DNA of 64,000 nucleotides from Shewanella electrica (GCF_022321485.1 NZ_JAKOGG010000015.1:1-64000); one strand, 5' to 3'; positions 19,960-28,877 are shown, numbered from the stretch's first letter. Translations and numbers: made by a program. The notes: generated by a model not told the origin, from the letters alone.

Positions 19960-21804
19960 ATGAAGTTGAATAGTGCACTGTCGTTGGTCGCTTTGGGTGT
20001 GATCAGTGTATTACATGTCTCGTCAGCACATGCTGCTTCTGTTTATGAGATCGTCAATATTGAAGACTTTGATCTCAAAGGGACACTCACTGGCACACAA
20101 AATGGCTATGGTCAGAGCATCAACGCCAATGGTGAAGCTGTTGGTATTGCTAAAGGCCAATCTGATTTAACTGATACTGACGTTGAAACGCAAAATGACT
20201 CGATTGATAACAATTCCGGTGTTGAACCAAGTGACAGTATCACTTATTCGATCTATCAACACATCGAAGGCAACAACTTCACCTTCCACGCATTAGAAAA
20301 TGATGCCAGCAGCGTGTGGTTGCCACGTTTTGAAACCATCAATAGCAGCACTACCGACAGCGATAACTCGGTTGATAGCTATTTTTATGACATCAACGAC
20401 GCAGGTATTCGTGTTGGTGCGATGACTGCGCCTGAGCAGTCAACGCCTTATACTGGTGACAACGAAGATTATGACAATTGGTACTACCGTGCGTTCGAGA
20501 TGCGCGGTTTTGTCAAAGATAGTGCTACCGGCGCAGAAGTACCATTAGTACCTGCCTACACTACCTATACCGATGATGACGGTGTTTCGGTTGACTTGGG
20601 TGGTTGGTCAGTAGCGGCCAAGATCAACAATAACAACCTGATCACCGGTTATGCCAGTACTGCGTTAAGCGCCGCCAGTGATGATCGCGTTGATAGCTGT
20701 ATTTCTAATGCGGAAACCGTGCCGGTTGATGTGTGTGTACAGAACTATCAGTTTCCTAATGCCGCTAACGGAGTTCGTTTCGTTACCTATCAAACTCGTG
20801 CGTTTGTGTGGAACTACGCTAATGGCACGACCACGGCAACCGAACTACCGCTGGGGCTGGACCCAGGTACGTCGACTCGTATCTTTCAAGCCCAAGGCTT
20901 GGGTATTAACGATAATGGCGTAGTGGTGGGGCGTTCTAACGTCTACCGTAACGGTAATAGCAATCGCCTACGTTACGATGCTGCATTCTGGCAGCAAGAT
21001 GCTAATGGTGCGTATCAATACCACTGGATCCCCGTCATTGATAATGATGATGTACGCAGTGCCAAAGCGGTTGATATTAACAACTCAGGCATCGTGGTTG
21101 GTAGTTATGTGGCGTTCATGGATGGTTATGAAACCGAGAAATTCTTTGTCTATGACATCAATTCTCCTGATAGTTTGCCAACGGTGCCGAATGACTTTTT
21201 CTCCGGCATTTCCAATCTAAATAGCTATCCAAAAGACATCAATAACCAAGGTCAAGTTGTTGGTTCTATTGAAAAATCTCGTGACTCCGATTTTGATGGT
21301 CCGCGCGATGGTTTCCTCTATGACGTTAACAGCCAAGAGTTCTCTGACGTTAACGATTTGCTGACGTGTAGCTCTAAAGGTTACGAGCAAAACAATGAGG
21401 GTAACTGGGCGAAGCACCAGTTTACTGTGAGTGATAGCACCGGGGCGAATCTGACCTACAATGCGGATATCCGCGTCGTTGAGGCCAATAAGATCACTGA
21501 AGATGGCACCATTGTTGGTACGGCATTTGTGCGTAAGCCTGTTTACCAAACTGATTCACTGGGTAATTTAGTCTTGGATGATGACGGTAACCCGTTGTTT
21601 GCATTGAACGGTGAAGGTCAACCAGTAACGAACTACCTGCCGCGTATGGTGGTGCTGAAGCCAACCAACAGTGGTACCGCTTGTGACATCCCTGATGAAG
21701 ACCGTGATGGCACGGCAGCAGAAGGTAACTATAAACGCGAAGGTGCAGCATTCTGGATGTGGATGTTAACACTGCCGCTGGTTTGGTTCCGTCGTCGTAA
21801 ATAA
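19960..21804 (+). CDS. DUF3466 family secreted protein with C-terminal sorting-like tail
   Basis: A signal peptide (cleavage probably after residue 25, SSAHA) leads a 614-residue acidic, Asp/Asn-rich protein. It carries seven spaced repeats of the form (D/G)-I-N-x-x-G-x-x-V-G at about residues 53, 144, 221, 315, 372, 426 and 511, like the HAF repeats of extracellular proteins. The C-terminus is a hydrophobic helix followed by FRRRK, which resembles a GlyGly-CTERM/rhombosortase sorting tail although the usual glycine pair is not clear. DUF3466 proteins of Shewanella have unknown function; a surface or secreted role is inferred. It follows uup by 28 bases and has its own terminator. Confidence 0.85.
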   Translation: MKLNSALSLVALGVISVLHVSSAHAASVYEIVNIEDFDLKGTLTGTQNGYGQSINANGEAVGIAKGQSDLTDTDVETQNDSIDNNSGVEPSDSITYSIYQHIEGNNFTFHALENDASSVWLPRFETINSSTTDSDNSVDSYFYDINDAGIRVGAMTAPEQSTPYTGDNEDYDNWYYRAFEMRGFVKDSATGAEVPLVPAYTTYTDDDGVSVDLGGWSVAAKINNNNLITGYASTALSAASDDRVDSCISNAETVPVDVCVQNYQFPNAANGVRFVTYQTRAFVWNYANGTTTATELPLGLDPGTSTRIFQAQGLGINDNGVVVGRSNVYRNGNSNRLRYDAAFWQQDANGAYQYHWIPVIDNDDVRSAKAVDINNSGIVVGSYVAFMDGYETEKFFVYDINSPDSLPTVPNDFFSGISNLNSYPKDINNQGQVVGSIEKSRDSDFDGPRDGFLYDVNSQEFSDVNDLLTCSSKGYEQNNEGNWAKHQFTVSDSTGANLTYNADIRVVEANKITEDGTIVGTAFVRKPVYQTDSLGNLVLDDDGNPLFALNGEGQPVTNYLPRMVVLKPTNSGTACDIPDEDRDGTAAEGNYKREGAAFWMWMLTLPLVWFRRRK

Positions 21805-21820
21805 AGGTTTTTAGCTTGTA

Positions 21821-21850
21821 AAAAAATCGGCAATCATTGCCGATTTTTTT
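21821..21850 (+). terminator. Rho-independent terminator after the DUF3466 gene
   Basis: AATCGGCAA / TTGCCGATT with a three-base loop, preceded by A and followed by TTTTTTT. Confidence 0.9.
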
Positions 21851-21922
21851 GCCCGCACCTCAGGGAGTTATCTTTTTTGGTGGTTTTTTGTACGAAATTA
21901 CCATTGATCTCAGCGGCAAAAC

Positions 21923-21970
21923 GTTCTAATTCTGTAAGGGAAGCCTTGCGCTTCGGTGTCACATTAGAAC
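21923..21970 (+). promoter_or_regulatory. rmf: Possible 5' leader hairpin of rmf
   Basis: GTTCTAAT (21923-21930) and ATTAGAAC (21963-21970) are perfectly complementary and enclose a smaller GC-rich GAAGCCTTGCGCTTC hairpin. The structure ends right before the TGAGGAA ribosome binding site of rmf, so it could protect the message or control its translation. Confidence 0.45.
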
Positions 21971-21983
21971 TGAGGAAACTTGC

Positions 21984-22163
21984 ATGAAGAGACAAAAAAG
22001 AGATCGGATGGATCGCGCTTTCTCCAAGGGGTTCCAGGCAGGTGTTGGTGGACGCTCAAAAGACAACTGTCCCTACTCAAATCTTGATTCTCGCTCGCAA
22101 TGGCTAGGCGGTTGGCGAGAAGGGGTAGACGGACGCATCAAAGGTCTGTTGTTTAATAAATAA
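21984..22163 (+). CDS. rmf: Ribosome modulation factor
   Basis: Rmf converts idle 70S ribosomes to inactive 100S dimers in stationary phase. The 59-codon frame starts MKRQKRDRMDRAFSKGF and continues with the family pattern GGRSKDNCPY and QWLGGWREGVDGR; E. coli Rmf has 55 residues. A strong GAGGAA ribosome binding site lies 7 bases upstream. Rmf lies beside fabA, as in E. coli, and the two genes converge on a shared terminator. Confidence 0.95.
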   Translation: MKRQKRDRMDRAFSKGFQAGVGGRSKDNCPYSNLDSRSQWLGGWREGVDGRIKGLLFNK

Positions 22164-22192
22164 AAAAATTGCCCTCCGAAGAGGGCATTTTT
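22163..22192. terminator. Bidirectional terminator between rmf and fabA
   Basis: GCCCTC-CGAA-GAGGGC (22171-22186) has a T run on the plus side (TTTTT) and, read on the minus strand, a longer one (ATTTTTTT). Confidence 0.88.
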
Positions 22193-22210
22193 ACAGCTGT
22201 ACGCTGAATC

Positions 22211-22726
22211 TTAGAATGTTGACGTGTCGCTAAACACACCCACTTTCAAATCCGTCGCCGCATAAATTTCGCGGCCATCTACCTCAACTGTTGCATCTGC
22301 GATGCCCATGATCAATTTACGGTTGATGGTGCGTTTGATATTCAGACGGTAGGTAACCTTTTTCGCGGTTGGCAGCACTTGACCGGTAAATTTCACTTCG
22401 CCTACGCCGAGTGCACGACCTTTGCCTTCTGCACCTTGCCACGCTAAATAGAAACCAACCAACTGCCACATGGCATCAAGGCCGAGACAACCCGGCATTA
22501 CTGGGTCATCGATGAAGTGACAACCAAAAAACCACAAATCAGGATTAATATCGAGTTCAGCAATCAGCTCGCCTTTGCCGTACGCACCACCGGTTTCATT
22601 AATCTCAACCACACGATCTACCATCAACATGTTGTCTACTGGCAGTCTCGGGGAATTTTTACCGAATACTTCACCGTGTCCGCAGGCAATCAGTTCTTCT
22701 TTATTGAAGCTGTTAGCTTTTGTCAT
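22211..22726 (-). CDS. fabA: 3-hydroxydecanoyl-ACP dehydratase/isomerase
   Basis: FabA introduces the double bond needed for unsaturated fatty acids. With the start at 22726 the protein has 171 residues and its catalytic residues fall at H70 ([14 protein letters not shown]) and D84 ([10 protein letters not shown]), as in E. coli. Four extra codons upstream are possible but unlikely. Its promoter carries FadR and FabR sites (separate entries), so activation by FadR and repression by FabR are expected. It lies downstream of the Lon-like protease gene. Confidence 0.97.
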   Translation of the reverse strand: MTKANSFNKEELIACGHGEVFGKNSPRLPVDNMLMVDRVVEINETGGAYGKGELIAELDINPDLWFFGCHFIDDPVMPGCLGLDAMWQLVGFYLAWQGAEGKGRALGVGEVKFTGQVLPTAKKVTYRLNIKRTINRKLIMGIADATVEVDGREIYAATDLKVGVFSDTSTF

Positions 22727-22757
22727 TATTACAACCACACGTTATTAAGTTGTGCCA

Positions 22758-22786
22758 AGATTAGCGAACAGGTGTACGCCAAACAA
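22758..22786 (-). promoter_or_regulatory. fabA: fabA promoter
   Basis: On the minus strand TTGTTT (-35, 22781-22786) and TAATCT (-10, 22758-22763) are 17 bases apart. The FabR operator fills the spacer and the FadR site overlaps the -35, the same architecture as E. coli fabA. Confidence 0.75.
22763..22780 (-). promoter_or_regulatory. FabR operator in the fabA promoter
   Basis: The minus-strand sequence GGCGTACACCTGTTCGCT matches the E. coli FabR palindrome AGCGTACACGTGTTCGCT at 16 of 18 positions. It lies between the -35 and -10 boxes, so bound FabR would repress. Confidence 0.82.
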
Positions 22787-22798
22787 GTCCGATCAGCT
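22782..22798 (-). promoter_or_regulatory. FadR site upstream of fabA
   Basis: The minus-strand sequence AGCTGATCGGACTTGTT matches the FadR consensus AGCTGGTCCGAYNTGTT with two mismatches. It overlaps the -35 box, the position from which FadR activates fabA. It abuts the stop codon of the upstream protease gene. Confidence 0.82.
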
Positions 22799-22799
22799 A

Positions 22800-24389
22800 T
22801 TAATATCTGACGAGCTTCAACTTTCTCAGTAAACGCGTAAACCAAGGGCTGATATCTTCATCATTATTGCCCGCTAGCCCATCTAAACGCAGCTGCACCA
22901 GCCCGTAAAGACTGTCCTCTGGGAAGTTGTCTGCCTCGTCTGCTTTACCGGTTTCTCGATTCATCAGCAGCTCCATCGCATCATCCACGTGGGATATTTC
23001 AAAAAGATGAAATTTTCCCTCTGCGACGGCGGAGACAATCGCGTCAGGTAAGTTTAATTGCTGGACGTTGGAGCGTGGAATGATCACGCCTTGCTCACCA
23101 GTTAAACCACGGCGAGCACAGAGATTGAAAAAACCTTCAATTTTTTCGTTCACACCGCCAATCGCTTGCACGTTGCCAAACTGGTCAAGAGCGCCGGTAA
23201 TTGCAATGCCTTGGTTGATCGGTTGCTCGGTAATCGCAGAGATCAAACAGCAGTATTCGGCCAGCGAGGCACTATCGCCATCGATCTCTTGGTACGACTG
23301 CTCAAACACAATGTTAGCACTTAAATGCAATGGCGCATCGCGACCGAAAATCCGATACAAGCAGGACGACAGAATCATCATGCCTTTTGCATGGATATTA
23401 CCGCCAAGTTCCGATTTACGCTCAATGTCGGCTACTTCGCCATCGCCATAGTGCACCGATGCGGTAATGCGCGCGGGTTCACCATACATATAATCGCCAG
23501 AATCGATGACCGTCAGGCCACAGATTTGCCCAATGGTCTCGCCGCTAGTGGGTAGATGGATAAAGGCATCATCGACGTTTTGTGCTGACAACTGCTCTTG
23601 GGCATTGTGGCGCTGTCTACGTTGCTGACGTGCTTGCTGAATATGTTCCGCCGCAATGGCTGAACCGTTGGCAATGGCTGCCGCTTCGGTCAGTAGCTGC
23701 AGAAACGGTTGGCTAGCCAAACTCAAGCGTTGTTGGTGGTCCGAAAGCTCACAGGAATATCTCAGCAGCGGCTGCAACGCCGATTGCGTTAATGTGGCAT
23801 TGACTTCATGGGCTAACGCTTGCAACCAACTCACATAGTTATCGAGGTGCGGCTCAGCTTCAATTTCATCATTGACTTCACCATACAAAGGAAACAATGC
23901 TTGGAAGCAACGCTCCGCTTGCAGCAGCTCACTGTAATAACCTGAGTGGCCAATCAAAATAATGCGTGCTTTGAGTGTGTGCCACTGCTGTTGTTGGGTG
24001 AATCCGTCATGCAACATGGCATCCAGTAACGCTTCCCAAAGATTAGGTCGTGTTAGCAGAGCCTCAATATCGATGAATAGTAACCCCGGTGCGGCCAACG
24101 GACTCACCTGAGTCGCCGAACCAAACAGTTGTGCCCGGCTAATCCGTCCATATAAAAACTGATAGCTTTGTTGCTGATAGTCGGCGAGGGTACGCACTAA
24201 TAATCGTCGAGCGATGCTGGCAAAGTCGGCGATATACAATCCTTGTTTTGGCAATGCCGTTTGCGTATCAAAGGCAGAAAGTAATCTTGTCTGACCGAGC
24301 AACAGCGGGTGAGTGGCCGCAACAGCGGGAAATGTGACAGCAGGAAATGTTGGCGCCAACTTAATGGTGGGAATTGGATTTGGTCTCAT
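22800..24389 (-). CDS. Lon-like S16 protease family protein (YcbZ/LonH type)
   Basis: The C-terminal domain is a Lon protease domain with the Ser-Lys dyad: S373 in IDGDSASLAEY and K416 in GGVNEKIEGF, 43 residues apart as in Lon. The N-terminal half corresponds to an AAA+ region but has no recognisable Walker A, so ATP use is doubtful. At 529 residues it is shorter than E. coli YcbZ (586), which also lies next to fabA. Substrates are unknown for this branch. The stop codon lies only 2 bases from the FadR site of fabA. Confidence 0.9.
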   Translation of the reverse strand: MRPNPIPTIKLAPTFPAVTFPAVAATHPLLLGQTRLLSAFDTQTALPKQGLYIADFASIARRLLVRTLADYQQQSYQFLYGRISRAQLFGSATQVSPLAAPGLLFIDIEALLTRPNLWEALLDAMLHDGFTQQQQWHTLKARIILIGHSGYYSELLQAERCFQALFPLYGEVNDEIEAEPHLDNYVSWLQALAHEVNATLTQSALQPLLRYSCELSDHQQRLSLASQPFLQLLTEAAAIANGSAIAAEHIQQARQQRRQRHNAQEQLSAQNVDDAFIHLPTSGETIGQICGLTVIDSGDYMYGEPARITASVHYGDGEVADIERKSELGGNIHAKGMMILSSCLYRIFGRDAPLHLSANIVFEQSYQEIDGDSASLAEYCCLISAITEQPINQGIAITGALDQFGNVQAIGGVNEKIEGFFNLCARRGLTGEQGVIIPRSNVQQLNLPDAIVSAVAEGKFHLFEISHVDDAMELLMNRETGKADEADNFPEDSLYGLVQLRLDGLAGNNDEDISPWFTRLLRKLKLVRY

Positions 24390-24550
24390 TATCGCAATGA
24401 CAGTAAATTTCGTGGTGCAATTTTATCACAAGCTGCACCTGCCCATTCTAATAATTGTGAATATTTCCATAGACTGATGCGGAAAACGTTGGAACTTTAT
24501 ACATCTGTGGTTAAGTTTTGGACGAAAGCGAAAAATTTTAAAAATAACGG

Positions 24551-24577
24551 TTTACAAGCTCGCAAGCTCCTTATACT
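24551..24577 (+). promoter_or_regulatory. Probable promoter of tRNA-Ser
   Basis: TTTACA and TATACT are 15 bases apart, which is short; TACTAT two bases further on would give 17. A GC-rich discriminator (TGCGCCG) follows and the tRNA begins 13 bases after the -10. Confidence 0.5.
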
Positions 24578-24590
24578 ATTTGCGCCGTTC

Positions 24591-24681
24591 GGAGGGGTGG
24601 CAGAGTGGTTGAATGCACCGGTCTTGAAAACCGGCATAGGTTTATAGCCTATCCAGGGTTCAAATCCCTGCTCCTCCGCCA
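24591..24681 (+). tRNA. tRNA-Ser (TGA)
   Basis: A 91-base class II tRNA with encoded CCA: GGAGGGG acceptor arm, anticodon loop CTTGAAA giving anticodon TGA, a long variable arm, GGGTTCAAATCCC T-arm and CTCCTCCGCCA end. Confidence 0.95.
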
Positions 24682-24690
24682 TATTCCGAG

Positions 24691-24718
24691 AAGGCCGCTC
24701 AATTGAGCGGCCTTTTTC
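24691..24718 (+). terminator. Rho-independent terminator of tRNA-Ser
   Basis: A perfect palindrome, AAGGCCGCTCAA / TTGAGCGGCCTT, followed by TTTTCTTTT. Confidence 0.9.
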
Positions 24719-25312
24719 TTTTGTCGCAATAACATCTCGTTAATTCTGCAGGGTCTTAGCTTTTAGGGCTATTCAGTCCTTCAGATATGATTGCCGTGGT
24801 ACGGAGAGTATTTTCCGAACAGAGCTAGCATGTCCGCCATGACATGGCTAGACACCTCAATTTAACTTTCCCTGTTGCGTTAGTGTCCAACGGATGCGGA
24901 TTGCGGCATATGAAGAACGCATCGCCGATACCGTGCCACATAGCGACTTATGGTATGCCACGCTTGGCGTGCGTGGGTAAGTTAACACATTGTTTCGTTA
25001 GGCCAACGTTATGATGTTCCGGTATGTGCGCAGTTCGCAGCTTGAACGGCCATGGCTCGCCGAACTTGTGTCGCACACAGGTGTTCGTTCCTTCCTTAGC
25101 GGTTTCGCTGCTGATAAATCTACATTTTTGTGTACTGACGTTGGTTTCTGCCTCAGTTTTTTGCGGCGTTATTCAAGGTTCATCAGTAATTTGAACACTT
25201 GCTTCAGTTATCGGGACAATCCGCTTTTATAATCTGGGGAATTCGGCTAAATTACCTTTCATAAATAACGGCGCTACGTGTGTTTTGCCGCATACAATAG
25301 GGTGGATGACAG
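24719..25312. other. Gene-free region upstream of uvrY
   Basis: About 590 bases hold no convincing gene. A near-perfect hairpin, GCTAGCATGTC with GACATGGCTAG (24824-24834, 24841-24851, one bulge), may be a processed RNA structure or an old terminator. TATAAT at 25228-25233 could be the -10 of a uvrY promoter, but no good -35 is present. The 73-codon frame at 25011-25232 has an implausible composition and no family match. Confidence 0.5.
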
Positions 25313-25957
25313 TTGATTTCTGTATATTTGGTCGATGACCACGAGTTGGTCAGAACCGGTATTCGAAGGATCCTCGAAGACGAAAAAGGCATAAAAGTTG
25401 TTGGTGAAGCCAACGATGGGGAAGCCGCCGTACAATGGTGCCGCCAAAATGAGGCGGATGTTGTGTTGATGGATATGAATATGCCTGGTATTGGCGGCTT
25501 GGAGGCGACGCGTAAGATTTTGCGTTATCAGCCACACGCTAAAATTATCGTGCTGACTATCCACACTGAAGATCCATTTCCTACTAAGGTGATGCAGGCG
25601 GGAGCTTCGGGTTATTTGACCAAGAGTGCTAAACCGCCAGAGATGATCCAAGCGATTCGACAAGTAGCCTCTGGACAACGTTATTTGGCGCCTGAAATCG
25701 CCCAAGCGTTGGCATTGAGTCAGTTCAATCAAACGGATGAAAATCCATTTAAGTCATTGTCTGAACGCGAATTGCAGATTTCGATGATGATCACCAACGG
25801 GCAAAAGGTGACAGAAATTTCTGAGCAGTTGAGCCTAAGCCCAAAAACCGTGAATAGTTACCGTTACCGCTTATTTGCCAAACTGGGTATCAACGGAGAC
25901 GTTGAGCTGACACGATTGGCAATGCGCTATAAGTTACTTGATACCGCGCAGTTATAA
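25313..25957 (+). CDS. uvrY: Response regulator UvrY (GacA family)
   Basis: UvrY/GacA is phosphorylated by the BarA/GacS kinase and activates Csr-type small RNAs. The 214-residue protein closely follows E. coli UvrY: receiver domain with VDDHELVRTGIRRIL, the phospho-acceptor Asp in VVLMDMNMPGIGG (about D54), the TKSAKP loop, and a C-terminal LuxR helix-turn-helix (ISEQLSLSPKTVNSYRYR). Translation starts at TTG (25313) behind GGTGGA. uvrC and pgsA follow, as in E. coli; a terminator separates uvrY from uvrC. Confidence 0.95.
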   Translation: MISVYLVDDHELVRTGIRRILEDEKGIKVVGEANDGEAAVQWCRQNEADVVLMDMNMPGIGGLEATRKILRYQPHAKIIVLTIHTEDPFPTKVMQAGASGYLTKSAKPPEMIQAIRQVASGQRYLAPEIAQALALSQFNQTDENPFKSLSERELQISMMITNGQKVTEISEQLSLSPKTVNSYRYRLFAKLGINGDVELTRLAMRYKLLDTAQL

Positions 25958-26000
25958 TTAGCTGTGTCATGACTAGCAAATAGCTATTTGCATCTTTTCT

Positions 26001-26028
26001 GAAAGCGCCCTGAGCGCTTTCTTTTTCT
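26001..26028 (+). terminator. Rho-independent terminator after uvrY
   Basis: GAAAGCGC / GCGCTTTC with a five-base loop, followed by TTTTT. It may only attenuate transcription into uvrC. Confidence 0.8.
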
Positions 26029-26058
26029 GTTATCCCGAGTGTTTCCAAAGAGTTTTGT

Positions 26059-27891
26059 ATGTCTCAGCCGTTTAACGCCAAACAGTTTCTGCGTAATGTC
26101 ACCTCAGCGCCTGGGGTGTACCGTATGTATGATGCAACGGAAACGGTGATTTATGTCGGTAAGGCCAAGGATCTGAAGAAGCGCTTGTCTTCTTATTTTC
26201 GGGCTAATTTGCCGAATGTCAAAACTCAAGCCTTGGTGTCGCACATTGCCAATATTGATGTCACGGTAACCCATAGTGAAACCGAGGCGCTGATCCTCGA
26301 AAACGACTACATCAAGCGGTATATGCCGAAATATAACGTGCTATTGCGTGATGATAAGTCGTATCCCTATATCTTGTTGAGTCAGCATCGCCATCCGCGT
26401 TTGGCCTATCACCGTGGACCGCAACGGGAAAAAGGCCAGTATTTTGGGCCGTATCCCAATGGCGGCGCGGTGCGCGAGAGCCTGCATTTGATGCAGAAGC
26501 TGTTTCCGATCCGCCAATGTGATGACCTGTACTACAAAGCGCGTTCTCGCCCCTGTTTGCAGTATCAATTGCAACGATGCAGTGCGCCATGTGTGGGGAA
26601 AATATCGGACGAAGCCTATCAACAGCAGGTGCGCTTAGCCGAGCTATTTTTGCGTGGTAAAGATCAGCAAGTGATTGCCACGCTGGTCGAGCAGATGGAG
26701 CAAGCCTCAATAGCACTAGAGTTCGAACAGGCAGCGCAGTACCGCGATCAAATTACCGCCTTACGTCGTGTTGCTGAGCAGCAACAAGTCAGCTCGGCGC
26801 ATGGTGAGATGGATGTGATCGGCGTGCACTACGCATCCGGCATCGCTTGTTTCCACCTGCTATTTATCCGTGAAGGTAAGATTATCGGTAGCCGCAGTTA
26901 TTATCCGCAGGTGCCAAACGACACGGACATGGCAGAGGTATTGCGCTCCTTTATGCTGCAGTTTTATCTTAACAGCGATGCTCATGGCAGCGTGCCGAAG
27001 GAGATCTTACTCAGCGAAGAGTATGATGAACTGGATGAATTGACCGAGTTGTTGCTGGAAGCCACCCAGCAGAAGGTCGCGATTCGTACCAACGTGCGTG
27101 GTGATCGCGCAGGCTACGTGCGTTTAGCCAAGACCAATGCCACCAATGCAGTGTTAACCAAGTTAACCCACAAAAACACCGTGGAACAACGTTTCTTGTT
27201 ATTGGAAGAAGCATTGGAGTTCAGCGGTAGTATCGCGCGCATGGAGTGTTTCGATATCAGTCATACCATGGGCGAGAGCACTGTGGCGTCTTGCGTGGTG
27301 TTCAATCGCGACGGACCACAGAAGTCTGAATATCGCCGCTACAACATTAGCGGTATTACGCCGGGCGATGATTATGCCGCGATGAAGCAAGCATTAGAGC
27401 GCCGCTTTGATAAAGTGACCGCCGCTGGCAAGATCCCTGACATCGTCTTTATCGATGGTGGGTTAGGGCAGTTACGCATGGCGCAAGCGGTGGTCGACAT
27501 TAAGTTTGTCGGTTTGGATAAACGGCCCATGCTGGTTGGTGTGGCAAAAGGTGAGAGCCGCAAACCCGGTTTAGAAACGCTGATTTTTGGTGACAGCGAA
27601 GCCAGTTTTTCACTGCCTGATGATTCGCCCGCGTTACATCTTATTCAGCATATTCGCGACGAGTCACACCGTTTTGCGATTACTGGTCACCGTAACCGCC
27701 GACAAAAGACTCGCAACACCTCTACGTTGGAATCCATTCCCGGAGTGGGGCCAAAACGCCGTAAAGCGCTGTTGCAATTTCTTGGTGGATTACAAGAAGT
27801 GAAGAATGCCAGTGTCAACGAATTGCGCAAAGTGCCAGGAATTAGTGCCGAAATGGCACAAACCATACATGACGCATTGCGAGCCCATTAA
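26059..27891 (+). CDS. uvrC: Excinuclease ABC subunit C
   Basis: UvrC makes both incisions in nucleotide excision repair. The 610-residue protein (family length) has an N-terminal GIY-YIG nuclease ([23 protein letters not shown] broken over residues 18-41), a UVR helix around 205-240 that binds UvrB, the RNase H-like nuclease ([32 protein letters not shown] with HRFA), and two C-terminal helix-hairpin-helix motifs ([25 protein letters not shown]). It lies between uvrY and pgsA in the conserved order. Confidence 0.97.
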   Translation: MSQPFNAKQFLRNVTSAPGVYRMYDATETVIYVGKAKDLKKRLSSYFRANLPNVKTQALVSHIANIDVTVTHSETEALILENDYIKRYMPKYNVLLRDDKSYPYILLSQHRHPRLAYHRGPQREKGQYFGPYPNGGAVRESLHLMQKLFPIRQCDDLYYKARSRPCLQYQLQRCSAPCVGKISDEAYQQQVRLAELFLRGKDQQVIATLVEQMEQASIALEFEQAAQYRDQITALRRVAEQQQVSSAHGEMDVIGVHYASGIACFHLLFIREGKIIGSRSYYPQVPNDTDMAEVLRSFMLQFYLNSDAHGSVPKEILLSEEYDELDELTELLLEATQQKVAIRTNVRGDRAGYVRLAKTNATNAVLTKLTHKNTVEQRFLLLEEALEFSGSIARMECFDISHTMGESTVASCVVFNRDGPQKSEYRRYNISGITPGDDYAAMKQALERRFDKVTAAGKIPDIVFIDGGLGQLRMAQAVVDIKFVGLDKRPMLVGVAKGESRKPGLETLIFGDSEASFSLPDDSPALHLIQHIRDESHRFAITGHRNRRQKTRNTSTLESIPGVGPKRRKALLQFLGGLQEVKNASVNELRKVPGISAEMAQTIHDALRAH

Positions 27892-27934
27892 ATTTAAGGC
27901 AAGATTATTCCGCAAATAATCAGTTGGTTTTATC

Positions 27935-28483
27935 ATGCCGTTTAATCTTCCTATGGCCTTAACGTGGTTCAGGCTTTTTCTATTACCGATTTTCATCGTA
28001 GTGTTTTACCTGCCTTATCCGTGGGCACACTTCGCTTCTGCCTTTGTCTTTTGGCTTGCTGCTATCACCGATGCGCTTGATGGTTACATGGCACGTAAGC
28101 TGGGCCAATCTACCCGTTTTGGTGCTTTTCTCGATCCGGTGGCCGATAAATTGATGGTGACCACCGCCTTAGTGTTGCTGGTTGAGCAATTTGATAGCCC
28201 GTGGTTGACGTTACCTGCGTTGTTTATGGTGGGACGTGAGATTGTCATCTCTGCCTTGCGCGAATGGATGGCCGAAATCGGCAAGCGTGGTGCAGTGGCG
28301 GTGAGCTGGATTGGCAAGTACAAAACGGCCGCCCAGATGCTCGCTATCATTGGTTTGTTGTGGCAAGTCGACACGTGGATGGTTAACTTGGCTTATGGCT
28401 TGCTGTACGTGGCGGCTTGGCTCACTTTCTGGTCGATGATGAGTTACATCAAAGCCGCGTGGAATGATTTGATTGCGGGCTAA
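27935..28483 (+). CDS. pgsA: CDP-diacylglycerol-glycerol-3-phosphate 3-phosphatidyltransferase
   Basis: PgsA makes phosphatidylglycerol phosphate, the committed step to anionic phospholipids, in the inner membrane. The 182-residue protein has the CDP-alcohol phosphotransferase signature D-x2-DG-x2-AR-x8-G-x3-D-x3-D in TDALDGYMARKLGQ and FGAFLDPVADK (about 47-70) and several hydrophobic helices. It starts 43 bases after uvrC and is followed by tRNA-Gly and tRNA-Cys, as in E. coli. Confidence 0.96.
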   Translation: MPFNLPMALTWFRLFLLPIFIVVFYLPYPWAHFASAFVFWLAAITDALDGYMARKLGQSTRFGAFLDPVADKLMVTTALVLLVEQFDSPWLTLPALFMVGREIVISALREWMAEIGKRGAVAVSWIGKYKTAAQMLAIIGLLWQVDTWMVNLAYGLLYVAAWLTFWSMMSYIKAAWNDLIAG

Positions 28484-28535
28484 TCAATTTTAGATCAATT
28501 TGTGTGCGTTCAATTAGTTATAGCCTTTTGGCGCA

Positions 28536-28563
28536 TTGACACATAAGACTAAAACAGTAGAAT
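28536..28563 (+). promoter_or_regulatory. Promoter of tRNA-Gly/tRNA-Cys
   Basis: A perfect TTGACA and TAGAAT are 16 bases apart, followed by the GC-rich discriminator GCCCGCC typical of stable RNA genes. Confidence 0.85.
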
Positions 28564-28600
28564 GCCCGCCGTGAACTTCGGTTCCTTCCTTCTTTTTGTT

Positions 28601-28676
28601 GCGACATTAGCTCAGTTGGTAGAGCGATACCTTGCCAAGGTATAGGTCATCGGTTCGAACCCGATATGTCGCTCCA
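28601..28676 (+). tRNA. tRNA-Gly (GCC)
   Basis: A 76-base tRNA with encoded CCA: acceptor GCGACAT/ATGTCGC, anticodon loop CTTGCCAA (GCC), T-arm CGGTTCGAACCCG. Confidence 0.96.
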
Positions 28677-28684
28677 AATTATTA

Positions 28685-28758
28685 GGCGCGATGGCAGAAT
28701 GGCTATGCTGCGGATTGCAAATCCGTCGATCTCGGTTCGACTCCGGGTCGCGCCTCCA
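28685..28758 (+). tRNA. tRNA-Cys (GCA)
   Basis: A 74-base tRNA with encoded CCA: acceptor GGCGCGA, anticodon loop ATTGCAAA (GCA), ending CGCGCCTCCA. It follows tRNA-Gly by 8 bases. The tRNA-Leu that is third in the E. coli glyW-cysT-leuZ unit is absent. Confidence 0.96.
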
Positions 28759-28877
28759 TTTTTTATCCCTCAATTATCCTGTGCAAATTCAACAGCGTTC
28801 TATACTTATCCTTACGTTGTAGATCTCCCTCAAGGTTGCTGATGCGGCTCTGGGCAGAACAAAATAGGACTGTAAGG

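Noticed and set aside
25011-25232. 73-codon frame upstream of uvrY
   Set aside because: The composition is rich in Ser, Phe and Cys without a plausible domain, and the region shows no conserved family. Taken as a chance frame.
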